Assembly (NCBI RefSeq): GCF_023091745.1
Contig: NC_068922.1
Span: 81,315,533 to 81,379,532, forward strand
Reading direction: 5' to 3'
DNA from: Budorcas taxicolor
Taxonomy: Eukaryota > Chordata > Mammalia > Artiodactyla > Bovidae
DNA length: 64,000 nt
The notes under the pieces were generated by a model that saw only the letters and a program-made list of their open reading frames with translations, had not been told where the DNA came from and searched no databases. A program made the translations under genes and the position numbers. Positions 11,783-24,200 of the stretch are shown here, one piece after another (positions within the stretch are counted from its first letter, which is position 1; every line of letters starts with the position of its first letter).

Positions 11783-13848
11783 TCCCTGATAATTTGTTTA
11801 AAGGGCAGGGGGGCACAACAAAACCACAAGGACTTCGCTCTCTTTCTCTTTTCCTTCCCTTTTTGGCATTTTCCTTGGGTGGCATGTGCCCCTCTCCCCA
11901 GGATGAATTCATGAGAGACCTCAGGGGCTGCTGAGAACAACGTGATTTGAGTGAATTCTTTTACGGATATCAGTCTAGACGTCACCGTTGGCTGGATCTG
12001 GCAAGCAGAGTTTCCCTGTTGTTGTTGTTGGTTTTCCCTGACGGTGGCCAATTCAGCTCGACAGCCCAGGTCCTGCAAAGGCCACGGAGACACTTCCATG
12101 CGCACCTGAAAATAAATAATAAGTTAACAGGCATGTCAGCTTCAAAAAGGCACCTGTGCCCCCTCCCCCAGGTGTTAATTTCTCTTTCTGTTTTGGGGTG
12201 CTCTTAACATTTTACTGTGGGTGGTTTTGCTATCCAAAGGGCATTCCTGGGCGCTGCCGCTTAAAGAACTTCAGCCCCTCTGGAAATCTGTCCCTGGAGC
12301 TTTCCTGCACTCATTTGGGGAGTGGCTATTCTTTTCACCCCTAATCCAACAGGAAGCATGGAAACTAGTATTTATTGCAAATGCGTCAGGAATGGGCTTT
12401 CCAATCAAAATCAAACAAACCCCACCAAACTAAAAAAACGGAATTTTAACTTGCTTCGCAGGCTACAACTGGCTTTAGAATCTTCCCAGTAATTTTTAGA
12501 GTCCTCTCTGGCTTAAGTTTTCTTAAAAACAGAACAAGCAATTTCATTCAAAGATGGCTCTCTTTTTTTGGCCAGGAGGATGGGAAACCAGTTACGGAAA
12601 CCGTTGGCATGCTCTGCAGCAAGATTCTCAGCAGAGAACTTCTTTTTAAAAGTTTGAAAAATTTTTTCCGGGGTGGGAGGGCTCCTTTGGCATTAGTGAG
12701 TCAGTCTCGCCCTGGAGACATTTCTCATCAGGGCAAAAAGCCCCTGTGTCCAGTGGGGTGAAACTTGCAAATAATACTGTCACCTCTCTCAACAGGCTGG
12801 CGTGGCCAGAGCTCAAAGGTCATGCCAGGCAACCCCCGCGGTGTTTAGAGACGAAGCAGTGACCGGCTGCCCGTTTGCCTTGAATCACCCCATGTGCTGT
12901 GATGGGGATGATGGAGGGAAAGTCACCCCCTACTGAGGTCTTCCCCAGAGGGTTTTTTCCCCTGATCTGGGCCAAGTTAAGCATGCAGACATGAAGCAGC
13001 ATGAGGTCATTCTCAGCTGGGTGAGTCACAAACAGTGAGGAATGTCCAGGTTCGGGCAGGAGGGCTGGAGAAGCCAAACCCACCCCAAGGAGAAAGCCTC
13101 TGGTCTTTTCTGGAAGCTGAGCTCTCAGGTGCAGCCAGCCGGTCCAAGCTGGTAGCCAGTGGGTCCTGGGAGCCAAAGGCCTCCCAAACTTTTTTTGGTG
13201 AAATATTTTTGTCCTGAACACATTTTCCAAAGGCCTTTTTGCCCAAGCCACAGTTTTCTTTGCCTAAGGTATGGACTTCTCAGGAGCAGGCGTTCAGTGC
13301 TGTTTCTAGCCACGGTGCGGTGGACTGTACACGCGGTGGGTTTGTAGGAGCCGCGGGGCCTGCGGCTGTCAGTCACGCATGTCCGTTTGCCTGTGTAAGG
13401 CTGTGGACGTGTGCATGCGTCTGTCTATTCTGTATGAAACACGTGTTCCTGAGTGTGTGTGCATCTGTGGCTATAAATACACACCTGGGTGTATGTGTCA
13501 CTCGTGGACACTCGGACTGACTCTGAACCTCCAGCCCAAGCGATCCCAGCTTCTCAGCTCAACTGTAGAAGTTTGCCTGCCTTAACACCTCCCGGGGTGG
13601 TCCATGACTCACCAACAAGGGGACAAAGGCCAGCCTCCTTGCTGGTAAGTAGAACCAACTTTGTGGTACGATTCACGTATGATTCAGGCTCCAGGGCCCC
13701 CTGGGAGACAGAACAAAACTGCGCTCCAGCTGAGACCAGACCCTGCCCCGTCCTCCTCTTCCTTCCTTTTCTCCAGGAGCCCGCCTTCAGGCTCACACCG
13801 GCACCGAGTCTCTGTGTCAGGCTCTTCTCTGTCAGTGTGGCCAGAGGC

Positions 13849-13925
13849 AGTGTGTATATATTACACACGTGTGTGCGTGTGCATATGTGCAAACATACAC
13901 GTGCACACATCTGTGTGTGCACATG
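13849..13925. repeat. Degenerate TG/CA-rich tract
   Basis: Broken TG and CA alternations such as CGTGTGTGCGTGTGCATATG, an old microsatellite. Confidence 0.7.
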
Positions 13926-14083
13926 CCCACATATGAGGAGATTGAGGAAGATCTGGGAGAGGAAATAAGATGCAGGGGGGCATCGATCTTCTGACATGGG
14001 AGATAAAGCCACCGCAGACACAGAGCTCCTGGCCTGCTTTAAAAGCGGAACATTAAAAGATAGTTCAGATGCCAAAGTACTTT

Positions 14084-14089
14084 TTTATT
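14084..14089 (-). terminator. BCAS1: Likely distal polyadenylation signal AATAAA of BCAS1
   Basis: The minus strand reads CTTAATAAAAAAGTAC here. It is the last AATAAA before the repeat-poor intergenic stretch and is followed by a T-rich segment about 40 bases downstream. Confidence 0.55.
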
Positions 14090-14229
14090 AAGTCAGAAGA
14101 AGATACAGTATACATGGTATCAGTCGATCATATGGCTGGGTTTTGAGCTACACTTTAATACACCATGGTCCTATGTACCGCTCTGTACAAATATTAAAAA
14201 AACTCAGGTATTTGAGTAATCTGTAAATT

Positions 14230-14235
14230 TTTATT
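14230..14235 (-). terminator. BCAS1: Alternative polyadenylation signal AATAAA
   Basis: A minus-strand AATAAA lies about 145 bases before the distal signal and would shorten the UTR slightly. Use of this site is inferred. Confidence 0.35.
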
Positions 14236-14470
14236 ATTAACTGCGGTTATGGGAGGGTTTTATCAGAGCACATCCTGAGAACATTAGGAAATTACAGACA
14301 GGCTTGAGATAAGTGTCAGACAGAACAGATGAAGCAAGCCCCTCAGCCATCTGAGAAACATTAATAATGTAAGATTGCAGAGACCAAATCTTTGTTGGGG
14401 ATACGGGATGCGGGACGAAAACGGAGACCTTGGCGCCCCCTCGTGTTGCAAAAATAAACTCGCAACGTCT

Positions 14471-14476
14471 TTTATT
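14471..14476 (-). terminator. BCAS1: Possible proximal polyadenylation signal AATAAA
   Basis: A minus-strand AATAAA within CCAAATAAAAGACG would give a UTR near 0.7 kb. There is no evidence of use beyond the hexamer. Confidence 0.3.
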
Positions 14477-15155
14477 TGGTTTGGTTTGGGGTAGTTTTTG
14501 TTTTTTTGAAGTTGTAATCCTGGCCCTTGTCACTGAGCCTCAAAAAGCAGTTGTTTTCCCAAATCATGTCAAGTCCTCTCCAGTCGATCTTTTCCCTCCC
14601 ATCAATAACGTTCAAGGACCCTATTTGAAAAACAACTTTCATTCATTCCTTCGTCATTCCCCACACATTCCATTCCAGAAAACTGGCAACCTCCCAACAA
14701 CACACAGCCCCACGGTCTCCCTCCTTGAAACGTGAACTTAAACAAACGGATTTTCGCCTCTCCTCTTCAAGCCGAGAGGATGAGCACGCCTTGACTACAA
14801 AGCTTAATTCCTTCCAGCAGTCTTTTCCCTTCTGCAGCTTACTTGCCCCTGGCCATTTTTCATAACTTAACCAGAATACAGTCCTCTCTGCCCCTCCCCG
14901 ACCCTGCTTGGGACCCATCTTCAGACCTGCCTAGTTAACCTGCTAAGCCATCTTTACAGTTAGTTACCAGGGAAGACTGGACCACAGCCGTAAATAATAC
15001 ACCTCAATATACAACAGCTCAGGCTTAATTCGGAGGCAGACTTTCATGGGATGGCCATCAGAAGAAAAAGTATACACATGGAGAGGGTTTGGGGGGAGAC
15101 GGAGTCGGGAGGAGACGTCTCGGTGGCGGAACCTGATGGGAGCCGTGAAGTTTGT

Positions 15156-15230
15156 TTACTTGGATTTGCCCGCTGGCCCGATGCACACGGGGTCTGTTTG
15201 CACTTGAGCATCCAGCATCCGCTTCGGTCC
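15156..15230 (-). CDS. BCAS1: BCAS1 terminal coding exon, 24 codons plus stop
   Basis: The acceptor is TTTCCTCCAG before GGA, and the frame ends with TAA at 15158-15156. The 24 residues open [15 protein letters not shown] and end P-A-G-K-S-K, differing from the recalled human tail at two positions (Ser to Cys, Val to Ala). The core A-Q-V-Q-T-D resembles the short Q-T type motif bound by dynein light chain LC8 (DYNLL1/2), a reported BCAS1 partner, so this exon may hold the binding site. That assignment is inferred from motif and literature memory. The 3' UTR continues from 15155 downward. Confidence 0.97.
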   Translation of the reverse strand, partial: GPKRMLDAQVQTDPVCIGPAGKSK

Positions 15231-18200
15231 CTGGAGGAAATACAAAAGAAGGTGAAGATCCGTCATATCAAAAACAGCAATCGCCAGTTATGTAGCACTT
15301 TATGCCAGGTGCTGTCGCGGGCGGTGGGTAAGAGAATGGTCTCCGCTGAGCTGCCTGAGTTCCATGCCTGTGTATATTCCTTTCCAGCTTTGTGAAATCT
15401 TGAACAAATGACTGAACTCTGTTTCCTCATCTTTAGAATAAAGGTGATGACATTTATCTCAGAGGGTTGTTCCAAGACAAAGCGAGTCCTGGCTTATGAT
15501 GCGCTAAGAACAGTACCCGGGGGTGGGAAGGCGGTGTAGAGGACAGTCCCCAGGTGGAGCTAATTCCCATCAACCCTCTGTTCACCTTCTAACCATACTG
15601 GCTGTTTACTCTGCCTACAAAACATCTCTGCAAAGTTTTCATGTAACACCAAGTAGGCTGCTTCCTATCGGAGTCCAAGCAGCAGGTATAGGAGGAGGAG
15701 AGAGGGGCCAGAATGAAGGCTGTCACCAGGAGGGCAAAGGTCACATGGGCAGCGGCTGTCGGTGTAGCTTCTGGGGAGGGAGGCTGGGCTGGGCGGGGCT
15801 GAGGGCAGCTAGAAGCTCCTTTTCCATAGGTGACGAGGTGGCAATGGTCCCCTGACTGGTGACAGGCCTGCTGCTAGCACTGCCCTCTCAGGAGAGGGAT
15901 CAGGCAACCCCCCGGGAAACATGCCCAGCCTGGAAGCCCTCGGGGCTTGACTGGATCTTTGCAAAGTGGCAGGAAAGCCCTCCCTTCTTCTCCACCACTG
16001 CTGGAGTCTCGTGACAACAGGAAGATGGAGGGACTAAGGCAGAAGCGTTTCTACCCCAAAGGGATGTTGCCATCATTAAAGAGGTGACGAATGCCAGGAA
16101 GCCTGGCCTCAGACAAAGGGCTCGGTGACGTGAACAAGACTTAGTGTCTACCCACCGCTCACCACCTCTGCAGGCATCACGGCGCCAAAGCACCGTCAGC
16201 TCTCCAAGGCGGTCCGAGACGTGTGCTGCCTATCTATTTGGCTGTGGCCCCTCTACGGCCGTTTCTGCACTGTAGCAGCAGAACAGTCCATGAAGGCTGT
16301 AAGCAAGGGCCCAGCATTTCCTCACTGAACAGTTTTAATAGCTTTCCTGCTCACGTAGGAGCGGGCCAGTACTCTGCGCAGCCCGCACAGCCGGCTGAGC
16401 TGCCCACTGCCCGAAACGGAGCTCCTTTTATCCGCCCCGCGCCAGCATCCCACCCGCCTGCATGCACCGGGCTCTCTGCCCCTGGGCCCCAGCAGGCGCT
16501 CAGGGTTTGTCTGGCAGAGGTCCGGCCACCTGGTGGCCAGCCAGCCGGTCGCCTTTGGAGGCGGGACCCACAGCCGGGGCCCAAAAGCCCCGAGAGGGGA
16601 GGCGCCCCGACTACCCACCAGGCCCTTGAAGAAGCCCCCGAGGGACTGCCGCCGCTTCTCGGGTCTCTTCTGGGGCTTGTCCCCGTTCGGCAGCGAGTTC
16701 GCCTCCGCGGCGGCCGGCTCCACGCCCGGGGCCAGCTCTTTGGCTTCCTGCTTGTCGCCCTTCTGCTTGTCGGTCTCCGCGGCGGCCTTCTTGCCCTTGG
16801 ACGGGCCTTCTTTGCCCTTCTGGCCCGCAGCTGCCGCTTCCGGCTGTGGCGGAGCGACCACCTTCTCCGTGGGGTCCGAGGTCTAGAGCAAGTTCAAACA
16901 AAGTGCATTTTTAGTGGCGGCAAGACAACGCTCAGGAGGTGAATAGATACGTTCAGACAGAGATGTTCGAAGGGTGGATGGGGTCTGTGTGCTCGTGAGT
17001 CCTGGGGGAGATGGAAAAAAGAAGAGATGTGTAAATGCTTTCCGTGGTATGAAATCACAGTGGGGACGTTTATTTACCGATCTGGTCATTCATTCATTGA
17101 TGACTGCTTCCGTGGCAAGCATTTTTTACTCCTTCTTCTAGAACTAAAAACTGGGTTCTTGGAGAACCACTACTCTCTGGTTTATTCCCTGCGGTTTTCA
17201 CACGCTAATTTCATCCTTGGACAAGGACACGTGACCCAGACCTGGCCAACCAGAGCAGTGGGTATGATTGGGCTGCTGGGATTGGTTCAGACTGGCCAAA
17301 CACAGCTAAACCTCAGCTGATCTCAAAGCTTTGCTAAACAAGCAAGAGAGAGGTTTGTTCCCTTTCCTTTGAGCCGGAAGCTGTGAAGGTAAAAGCCTGG
17401 AGCTTCAAGAACTATCACCATTTCTAGGAAAAAAAATCTGCTTGAAAAAGAAACCTGGGGACACAGAGGAAAAGCAGAGATGAGAGCGGACGAGAGAGAA
17501 GGGGAGAAAGACCCCATGTGTCGTTGCCATTGCGTGTGCCCCGGGATCTAGCTGTTCCTGAAGCCCCCTTTTCGCATGAGCCAGCTGTGAGAGGGTTTCT
17601 CCCACTTGCACCACGTGTGACTTTTCTTGGGTACGCCTCCTCGTCTCTACATGATTGTCTCCCTTAATCTCTGGTGTGACACTGCCATTTCACAAGACAG
17701 CAGTGAAAGAAGGCAGCTGTTTTATTTGTAGTTTTGATGGACATATTTTCCATGGTAAAGTGCAATGTTCACAGTCCTACTTGGTTCCTATGGTTTGGAG
17801 GGATGAGGCTGTAAAATCCAAAATTCTAGGTAAATTACAGACGACCAAAAATCTATTAGGAGGTCAAAGCCTTTTTCCCAGAGTTTATTTGAACTGAAAT
17901 GACACTGGGGGCCATACAGATAAAATAAAAACATGAAAGAGGCTAAGGGTTAGGATAATCAAGCAGTGACTATCTCCCCACTTGTAAACGGCTGACTTTA
18001 TTTTTTGGGGGGCTCCAAAATCACTGTAGATGGTGATTTCAGCCATGAAATTAAAAGACACTTACTCCTTGGAAGGAAAGTTATGACCAACCTAGACAGC
18101 ATATTCAAAAGCAGAGACATTACTTTGCCAACAAAGGTCCGTCTAGTCAAGGCTATGGTTTTTCCAGTGGTCATGTATGGATGTGAGAGTTGGACTATAA

Positions 18201-21200
18201 AGAAAGCTAAGTGCCGAAGAATTGATGCTTTTGAACTGTGGTGTTGGAGAAGACTCTTGAGAGTCCCTTGGACTGCAAGGAGATCCAACTAGTCCATCCT
18301 AAATGAGATCAGTCCTGGGTGTTCATTGGAAGGACTGATGTTGAAGCTAAAACTCCAATACTTTGGCCACCCCATGTGAAGAGTTGACTCATTGGAAAAG
18401 ACCCTGATGCTGGGAAAGACTGAAGGCAGGAGAAGGGGACGACAGAGGATGAGATGGTTGGATGGCATCACCGACTCAATGGACATGAGTCTGAGTAAAC
18501 TCTGGGAGTTGGTGATGGACAGGGAGGCCTGACGAGCTGCGGCTCATGGGGTTGCAAAGAGTCAGACACAACTGAGCGACTGAACTGAACTGAAAAGCAA
18601 CCTAAGGCCAAAGAACTATTTCCCCAGTTTAAGAAAAACAGTTCAAGCAATGCTGGCCTAGATGTTGGGGAGACAGATTGGAGCAGGGGAGACTGTGGTG
18701 AGCTGAATGTCACATGCCTTGTTTAAAAGGGCAACAGCTGCTCAGATCCACCAAAGATATGACTAGATTATAGCTCGGCACTCTCAGATCTTCTAGATTT
18801 TTTCAGTGGAAACTTGAAATCGAATTACGGTAAATGCAAAATATGTTTGTTTAAAAATACTGACAGCAGAAGCTTTAAAGCCCTGTTGATAGCAAACACC
18901 CAAGCGCAATTATTCCTGCGGTCACAGTTGGCCCACTGGGCACACACGCGCAACTTGTGACTCATAAAGCTTAGGTCACAGATCTCTATGGCAAAGTGGT
19001 AGTTTTGATTCAGAAGGCAGAGAGTAATCATTTCTCATCAGTGGATCAAACATACCTCTTAGACGTGAGCAAGACAGAGAAAAATTGCCGGGTCCTGAAG
19101 GCTTCCCCAGACTACAACACCCCGGAGGAAGGGTTTCCTCGGAGCAAAGCCTCAGGCATCCAGGGCTCTCCGAGAAGCTGCTGTACAAGCACACCTCCAG
19201 AGTGTTTTTGTCGGATCCCAGCCCCCTAAGTTGTAGCAGATGCTAAGATGTCAAGTATGACAGGCACCCAGAGCAGACACTCGCCTTAGAAGGAGGCAGA
19301 CATCCCAGCACGCTGCTCTGCAGAAAGGCAGAAACCAGTGACTCTGCCACCCCCGTTCCCACACCCCATTAAATGGCTTTGCCCCGTAGAGGATTTTAAG
19401 ACACAGCAAGTGACTGAGAACTCAGTGTCTGGAGTCAAGACAACATGGCGTGGCTCTGGTTCATCACACCCTTGCTGTGTGACCGGGAATGAACGGTGTG
19501 ACCTCTCGGCTTCCTCTTCTGGAAAGGAGTGAGAATACAGCAACGAAATCGCACCTCACGGCACTGCTAGGGCTGCAACAGCTGGTGACGGAAAGCCCCC
19601 GGAGGAGGGGGTGCCTGGATGCCAAACACACAGAGGGCAACTGTCTGGGCCTCTCTGGGAGTGAGGGCGTTCCAGGACACGGAACATAACAGCTTCAAAA
19701 CCAGGAAGTTACAGTGTGCTCGGTCGTGCCTGACTCTGCGACCACATGGACTGGAGCCCGCCAGGCTGCTCCGTCCACGGGACTCTCCAGGCAAGAGTAC
19801 TGGAGTGGGCTGCCACTTCCTCCTCCAGGGGTCTTCCCGACTCAGGAATCGAACCCTGATCTCTTGTGTCTCCTGCATTGCAGGTGGATTCTTTACCACT
19901 AGCGCCACCTGGGAAGCCCCCAAACCAGGAAAGTCCTGGGCAAACTGGGACGAATTGGTCCTCCTGGCTTAACACTCAGCGGTGACTTTGAGGGACGGTG
20001 GGTCCCAGTGCCAGGGACAGAGGAGGCGCTCAGGAAATCTTTGCTGGATCGGGTGCCCCCATGTCTCACCGGCCTCGTCCTGGCCCTGTTCATTCTGCTG
20101 CAGCCGCCAGGGCCTCCTCTCCCTTGCACAAGCTGACTCTGAAAGCAGAGCCGCCTCCTGGCTGCGCTGCTGCTGGGGTGTCTCGGGGCTTCAGAGGCCG
20201 CGTCTTTCCCATCAGGTCTCAGCTCGGCTGTGCTCCTTGGAGACGCAGCCCCAGCTGAGGGAGTCTGAGGAAGCCTGACCCCCTTCTTGGGGAACACTGC
20301 TGAGTTTTCTTTATATTTGGGATTTCTTTGCTCATGTGGAAGTGTTCTGACTCCCTCTGGTAGAAGGGAAGCTCTGGAGGATAAGAAACCTCTGTGTCTT
20401 TTCCATTGCTCTATATCCAGCACCTCGCCTGACACATGGTCAGTCTGGAATGAATGGCCAGCAACTGGCCTTTCCAATGTTTCCAAAACAGTTCCCTTAG
20501 CTCATCACTCAGGTGTGAAGTGGGGAGTCCCCACAAACAGCTTTCCTTTGACACTGTTTTTATAGAAGGGAGCTTTCAGTGGGTCATGTCTATTTACCAC
20601 ATGGTAATGCCATCCCTATTAGCTTAATTTAAAAAAAAGCTTAGAAGCTAAATTCTGGAAACAATACATGACTGAGTCCTTTCCTTCAAAATGAGCTAAG
20701 AATTTGGACAGTGTATGATTGCTCTGTCATGAAATGCAGAAGATTCAGAATCTTTGCTTAGGGTTTGACCCTATACATTCTGGAAATTTACAACAAAACT
20801 TATTCACATCTGAGTCATCTGAGTGTGTCCCCTCCTAGAACCCAGGGACGTTGGCAGGAAGCTGGAGGATAAGATCATCAGAAGGTCCCATTTGATTCAG
20901 ACATAGGAAGCCAACCCAGGCTGGGAATGCCTTGTGCTTTCTGTTTGTGGAAGCATCAGTTAAGGCTTTTATAACTCAGAGAGGGAAAATCTAAAAGGAG
21001 CAGAGAATGTCTACCCCTCCTCCTAAAATTAAACTAAGCATTTGTCATCTCCTAATACTACACACAAATCTTCTCATCTCTGTATCCAAGACCCTGGAAA
21101 ACAGAATTCTCAAAACATTCCTAGATGAGTGTAAATAGAATGACATTTCCAGCTCATTCAGGTTTCCAGTGACTACAGTCAGATTTTAGAATCAAAATGA

Positions 21201-24200
21201 TGGGCATTATTGATTCATGATCAGATTCCAGACAACATGTACAGACATATGTAAATATTCCATAGTGAATAACAGAAGTTTATCATGTTTCCAAGACAGT
21301 CACCTTTGGGAGTTTTAGTTCCAAGGGGGTCTAGAATATAGGTCTGGAGGAAGGGTGGGCATAGTAGTCAGGTAAAAAAGAAGGATAAAACCAATCTGAA
21401 TGCCGTAAAAGGCAATATAGTCCATGTGGAAATGTGTAAGAGAACCCACTATTACAGGAGCAGAGATGATCCATTATTCAGTAATTGCTGGAATGTGTGT
21501 GTGTCTGTGAGATGAACAACATCACAGGGTAGTAATTTATCATCAGAAGCCATAGCTGTAATGAAACAGCAGCAAAAGCTATGACTTTATATGTGGGAGT
21601 CCTAATCCCCAGTGCGGAAGTGTGTGGAGTAAGGAAGAACTGGGTTGGCCAAACATTCATTCCTGTTTTTCTGTAAGATATTACAGAAAAACCTGAATGA
21701 ACTTTTTGGCCAGGCAAATAATTAAGGCTAATTGAGGTCGTTAGAATGGGGCCCTGATGCAACAGGATTAGTGTCTTTGTAGGAAGAGACACCAGAATGC
21801 TCCTTCTCTCTCCTCGCCATGGCATCCTGTCGTGGCAGCTCATGCTGTTAGACAGCAACTAAACCTCGCTGACTCCCTCTAACCAGGAAATCCTCTGCCA
21901 GGAACTTCCTAAGTGCCTCACATGCATCAGTCAGTTCAGTGCAGGCGCTCAGTCGTGTCCGACTCTTTGCAACCCCATGAATCGCAGCGCGCCAGGCCTC
22001 CCTGTCCATCACCAACTCCTGGAGCTCACTCAGACTCACGTCCATCGAGTCCGTGATGCCATCCAGCCATCTCATCCTCGGTCGTCCCCTTCTCCTCCTG
22101 CCCCCAATCTCTCCCAGCGTCAGAGTCTTTTCTAATGAGTCAACTCTTCGCATGAGGTGGCCAAAGTACTGGCTTCAGCTTTAGCATCATTCCTTCCAAA
22201 GAAATCCCAGGGCTGATCTCCTTCAGAATGGACTGGTTGGATCTCCGTGCAGTCCAAGGGGACTCTCAGGAGTCTTCTCCAACACCACAGTTCAAAAGCA
22301 TCAATTCTTCAGCGCTCAGCTTTCTTCACAGTCCAACTCTCATGTCCATACATGACCACTGGAAAATCCATAGCCTTGACTAGACTCTGTTGGCAAAGTA
22401 ATGTCTCTGCTTTTGAATACGCTATCTAGGTTGCTCATAACTTTCCTTCCAAGGAGTCAGCGTCCTCTAATTTCATGGCTGAGTCACCGTCACATGTATA
22501 GATTCATCTAAATATGACAGGCCTATAAAGCAGTATGTTTCCTGGCCCCATTATACAGACAAGGAAACTGAGGCCTGGAGGGATTGGTTATTTGCCTTTA
22601 GTCACACAACCAGAATACAGCTGAGCCAGGATTCAAACCCAGGCAGTTTGAAGCCCATAGCCCATACTCTTAACCATGTCTCCGTATTGCCAAAATTAGA
22701 AGAATATTGATGACATTTTCTTGGAGGTGTATTTCTAAGTTAAGAAAGAGTACAGATTATAAAATAGGATGTTGAGCATGAAATGATTCCCACTGGGGAA
22801 AAAAAGGATATAGTTATAAAAACATAACTGTTTCTTCAGGATGGAGAAACTGATAGAAGCAGCCCACATGACCCCATGTCTTCCACTCATCTATTCCAGA
22901 AATAGCTGCTACTAAGTACCAGGCACCATGCAGTGTGATGAAAAAAAAAATATTTATAACAGGTCCCTGGTCCGTTCCTTGCTCCACAAGTGCTCCAGGA
23001 AGGGGTGGGACAGGGAAGGGGAGACAGGTGACTAACGGACAAATGAGTTACTGCAACATGTAATAAGCACCATGAAGTAGAAGCACGAGGTGCAGAGACG
23101 ATGGCTGGAAAGGGGACAGGTTTCTGAGGAGGTGACGTTTAAGCCAAGATGTGAAGAACGAGGAGGAATTTTCCATGTGCAGAGAGGGAAGAGCGCGTGT
23201 GAGACTTTACAATAAGAAACAGCTGAGGAAAGCCAGCTTGTCCGTGAAAGTATTTGGAGTAAAAAATGAAGGCTAATTAATGTCATAAAGATGGGGCCCT
23301 CAACTAATAGGATTAGTGTCTTTGTAAGAAGAGAAATCAAAACGCTCATTTTCTCTCCTCTCTATGGTGCCGTATGGTAGCTCACGCTGATGAACACAGT
23401 AATGGACATTTATTGCATCTTCAAAGTCCAAGACGGTGCCTGGTATACAGTAGGTGCCCAACCTAGAGATGTCGGATGTGTTGGCTGTGGCTGAGAACTG
23501 ATTGGACGTGAGGCTCGAAAGAACCAAGAACACAGCAGCTAAACCCACCACCGAACCGAGCTTACAGATCACTTACTTGGTAGCTGGCGTCTTTCCCATC
23601 TATTTCTTCAGAGTGGGTGATCCCTCCATCCCCTTTCACTGACTAAAATAACAAACAGACAATGGCCTTTCAGCGACCACGAGCACAGCAACAGGGAAAA
23701 AGCAAGGGAAGTTCTGAAATGGATGACCTCAGTCATTCATTGCTGAGGTGCAAGGCCAAGATAAATGGAAGACCCATGAGAAACGCGCTGCTCATGAGGC
23801 ATAATTTCCATGCCGTCTGTAACCAGAGTCTGGCTAAATTCAAGTGCTGGTCTCCAAAAACAACAATAAAGTCTTAAATCCTGAGATTATGTTATTCTGG
23901 GGTAAATAAGTGATGATGAAAATACTGATGTTGGAACCAGAACATCAGAGAACACGCGGAATGTATGAGTAAGTGAAGAGTTAAACCGCTGGTAGCATTT
24001 AAGTGGGGGTGTCTCGTTGTAATCCTTTTTGCCCCTTGTAGAGAGATGGGTTACGCTGAACGTTCTCTTTTCTGATGCTTAGCACCCTCGCCGTGGCCGG
24101 TGGCATCAGGGACGTGCTGAACGGGGTTGAAGTCACAGCTTTGGCTCCTTAAACCGACAATCTAAACTAGAGGCTCTACCAGCGTGATTCTGGCGCCAGC

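Larger units (their letters stand above)
1..14064. other. Intergenic region downstream of BCAS1
   Basis: No gene is supported. It holds SINEs (1159-1362, 2671-2858, 5437-5643, 8056-8246, 10838-11038), an L1 tail (3095-4165), an L2 fragment (8615-8950), MER20 (9283-9436), MIR fragments, a CpG-rich and C-rich stretch (6121-7013), and microsatellites. Segments 1-1150, 4170-5430, 7020-8050 and 11100-14000 show no repeat I recognise except simple repeats. Open frames here are short, use non-ATG starts or run through repeats. Confidence 0.75.
14065..15155 (-). other. BCAS1: BCAS1 3' untranslated region (end inferred)
   Basis: The UTR begins after the TAA at 15156. It is mostly unique sequence with no SINE or LINE insertion recognised, unlike its surroundings, which fits selection on a UTR. 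Three AATAAA hexamers occur on the minus strand at 14471-14476, 14230-14235 and 14084-14089. The last, about 1.07 kb past the stop, is taken as the main site, with cleavage expected near 14,065. The exact end is inferred. Confidence 0.6.
16883..23576 (-). other. BCAS1: BCAS1 intron, 6.7 kb
   Basis: It holds BovB tails in opposite orientations (18006-18595 plus, 21929-22493 minus), a SINE (19712-19920), MIR fragments, two LTR-like pieces and a mariner hairpin (21641-21715). Segments 16883-18000, 18600-19420 and 19935-21590 contain no exon or repeat I recognise. Confidence 0.85.

Noticed and set aside
13554..14075. 173-codon minus-strand frame near the BCAS1 3' end
   Set aside because: Lies past the polyadenylation signals, crosses a TG/CA tract and resembles nothing known.
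18005..18292. 95-codon frame resembling a polymerase
   Set aside because: It is the C-terminal remnant of a BovB retrotransposon, 5' truncated, not a host gene.
19899..20486. 195-codon minus-strand frame in a BCAS1 intron
   Set aside because: Low similarity to anything recognised and no match to BCAS1. The region is moderately GC-rich, which favours long chance frames.
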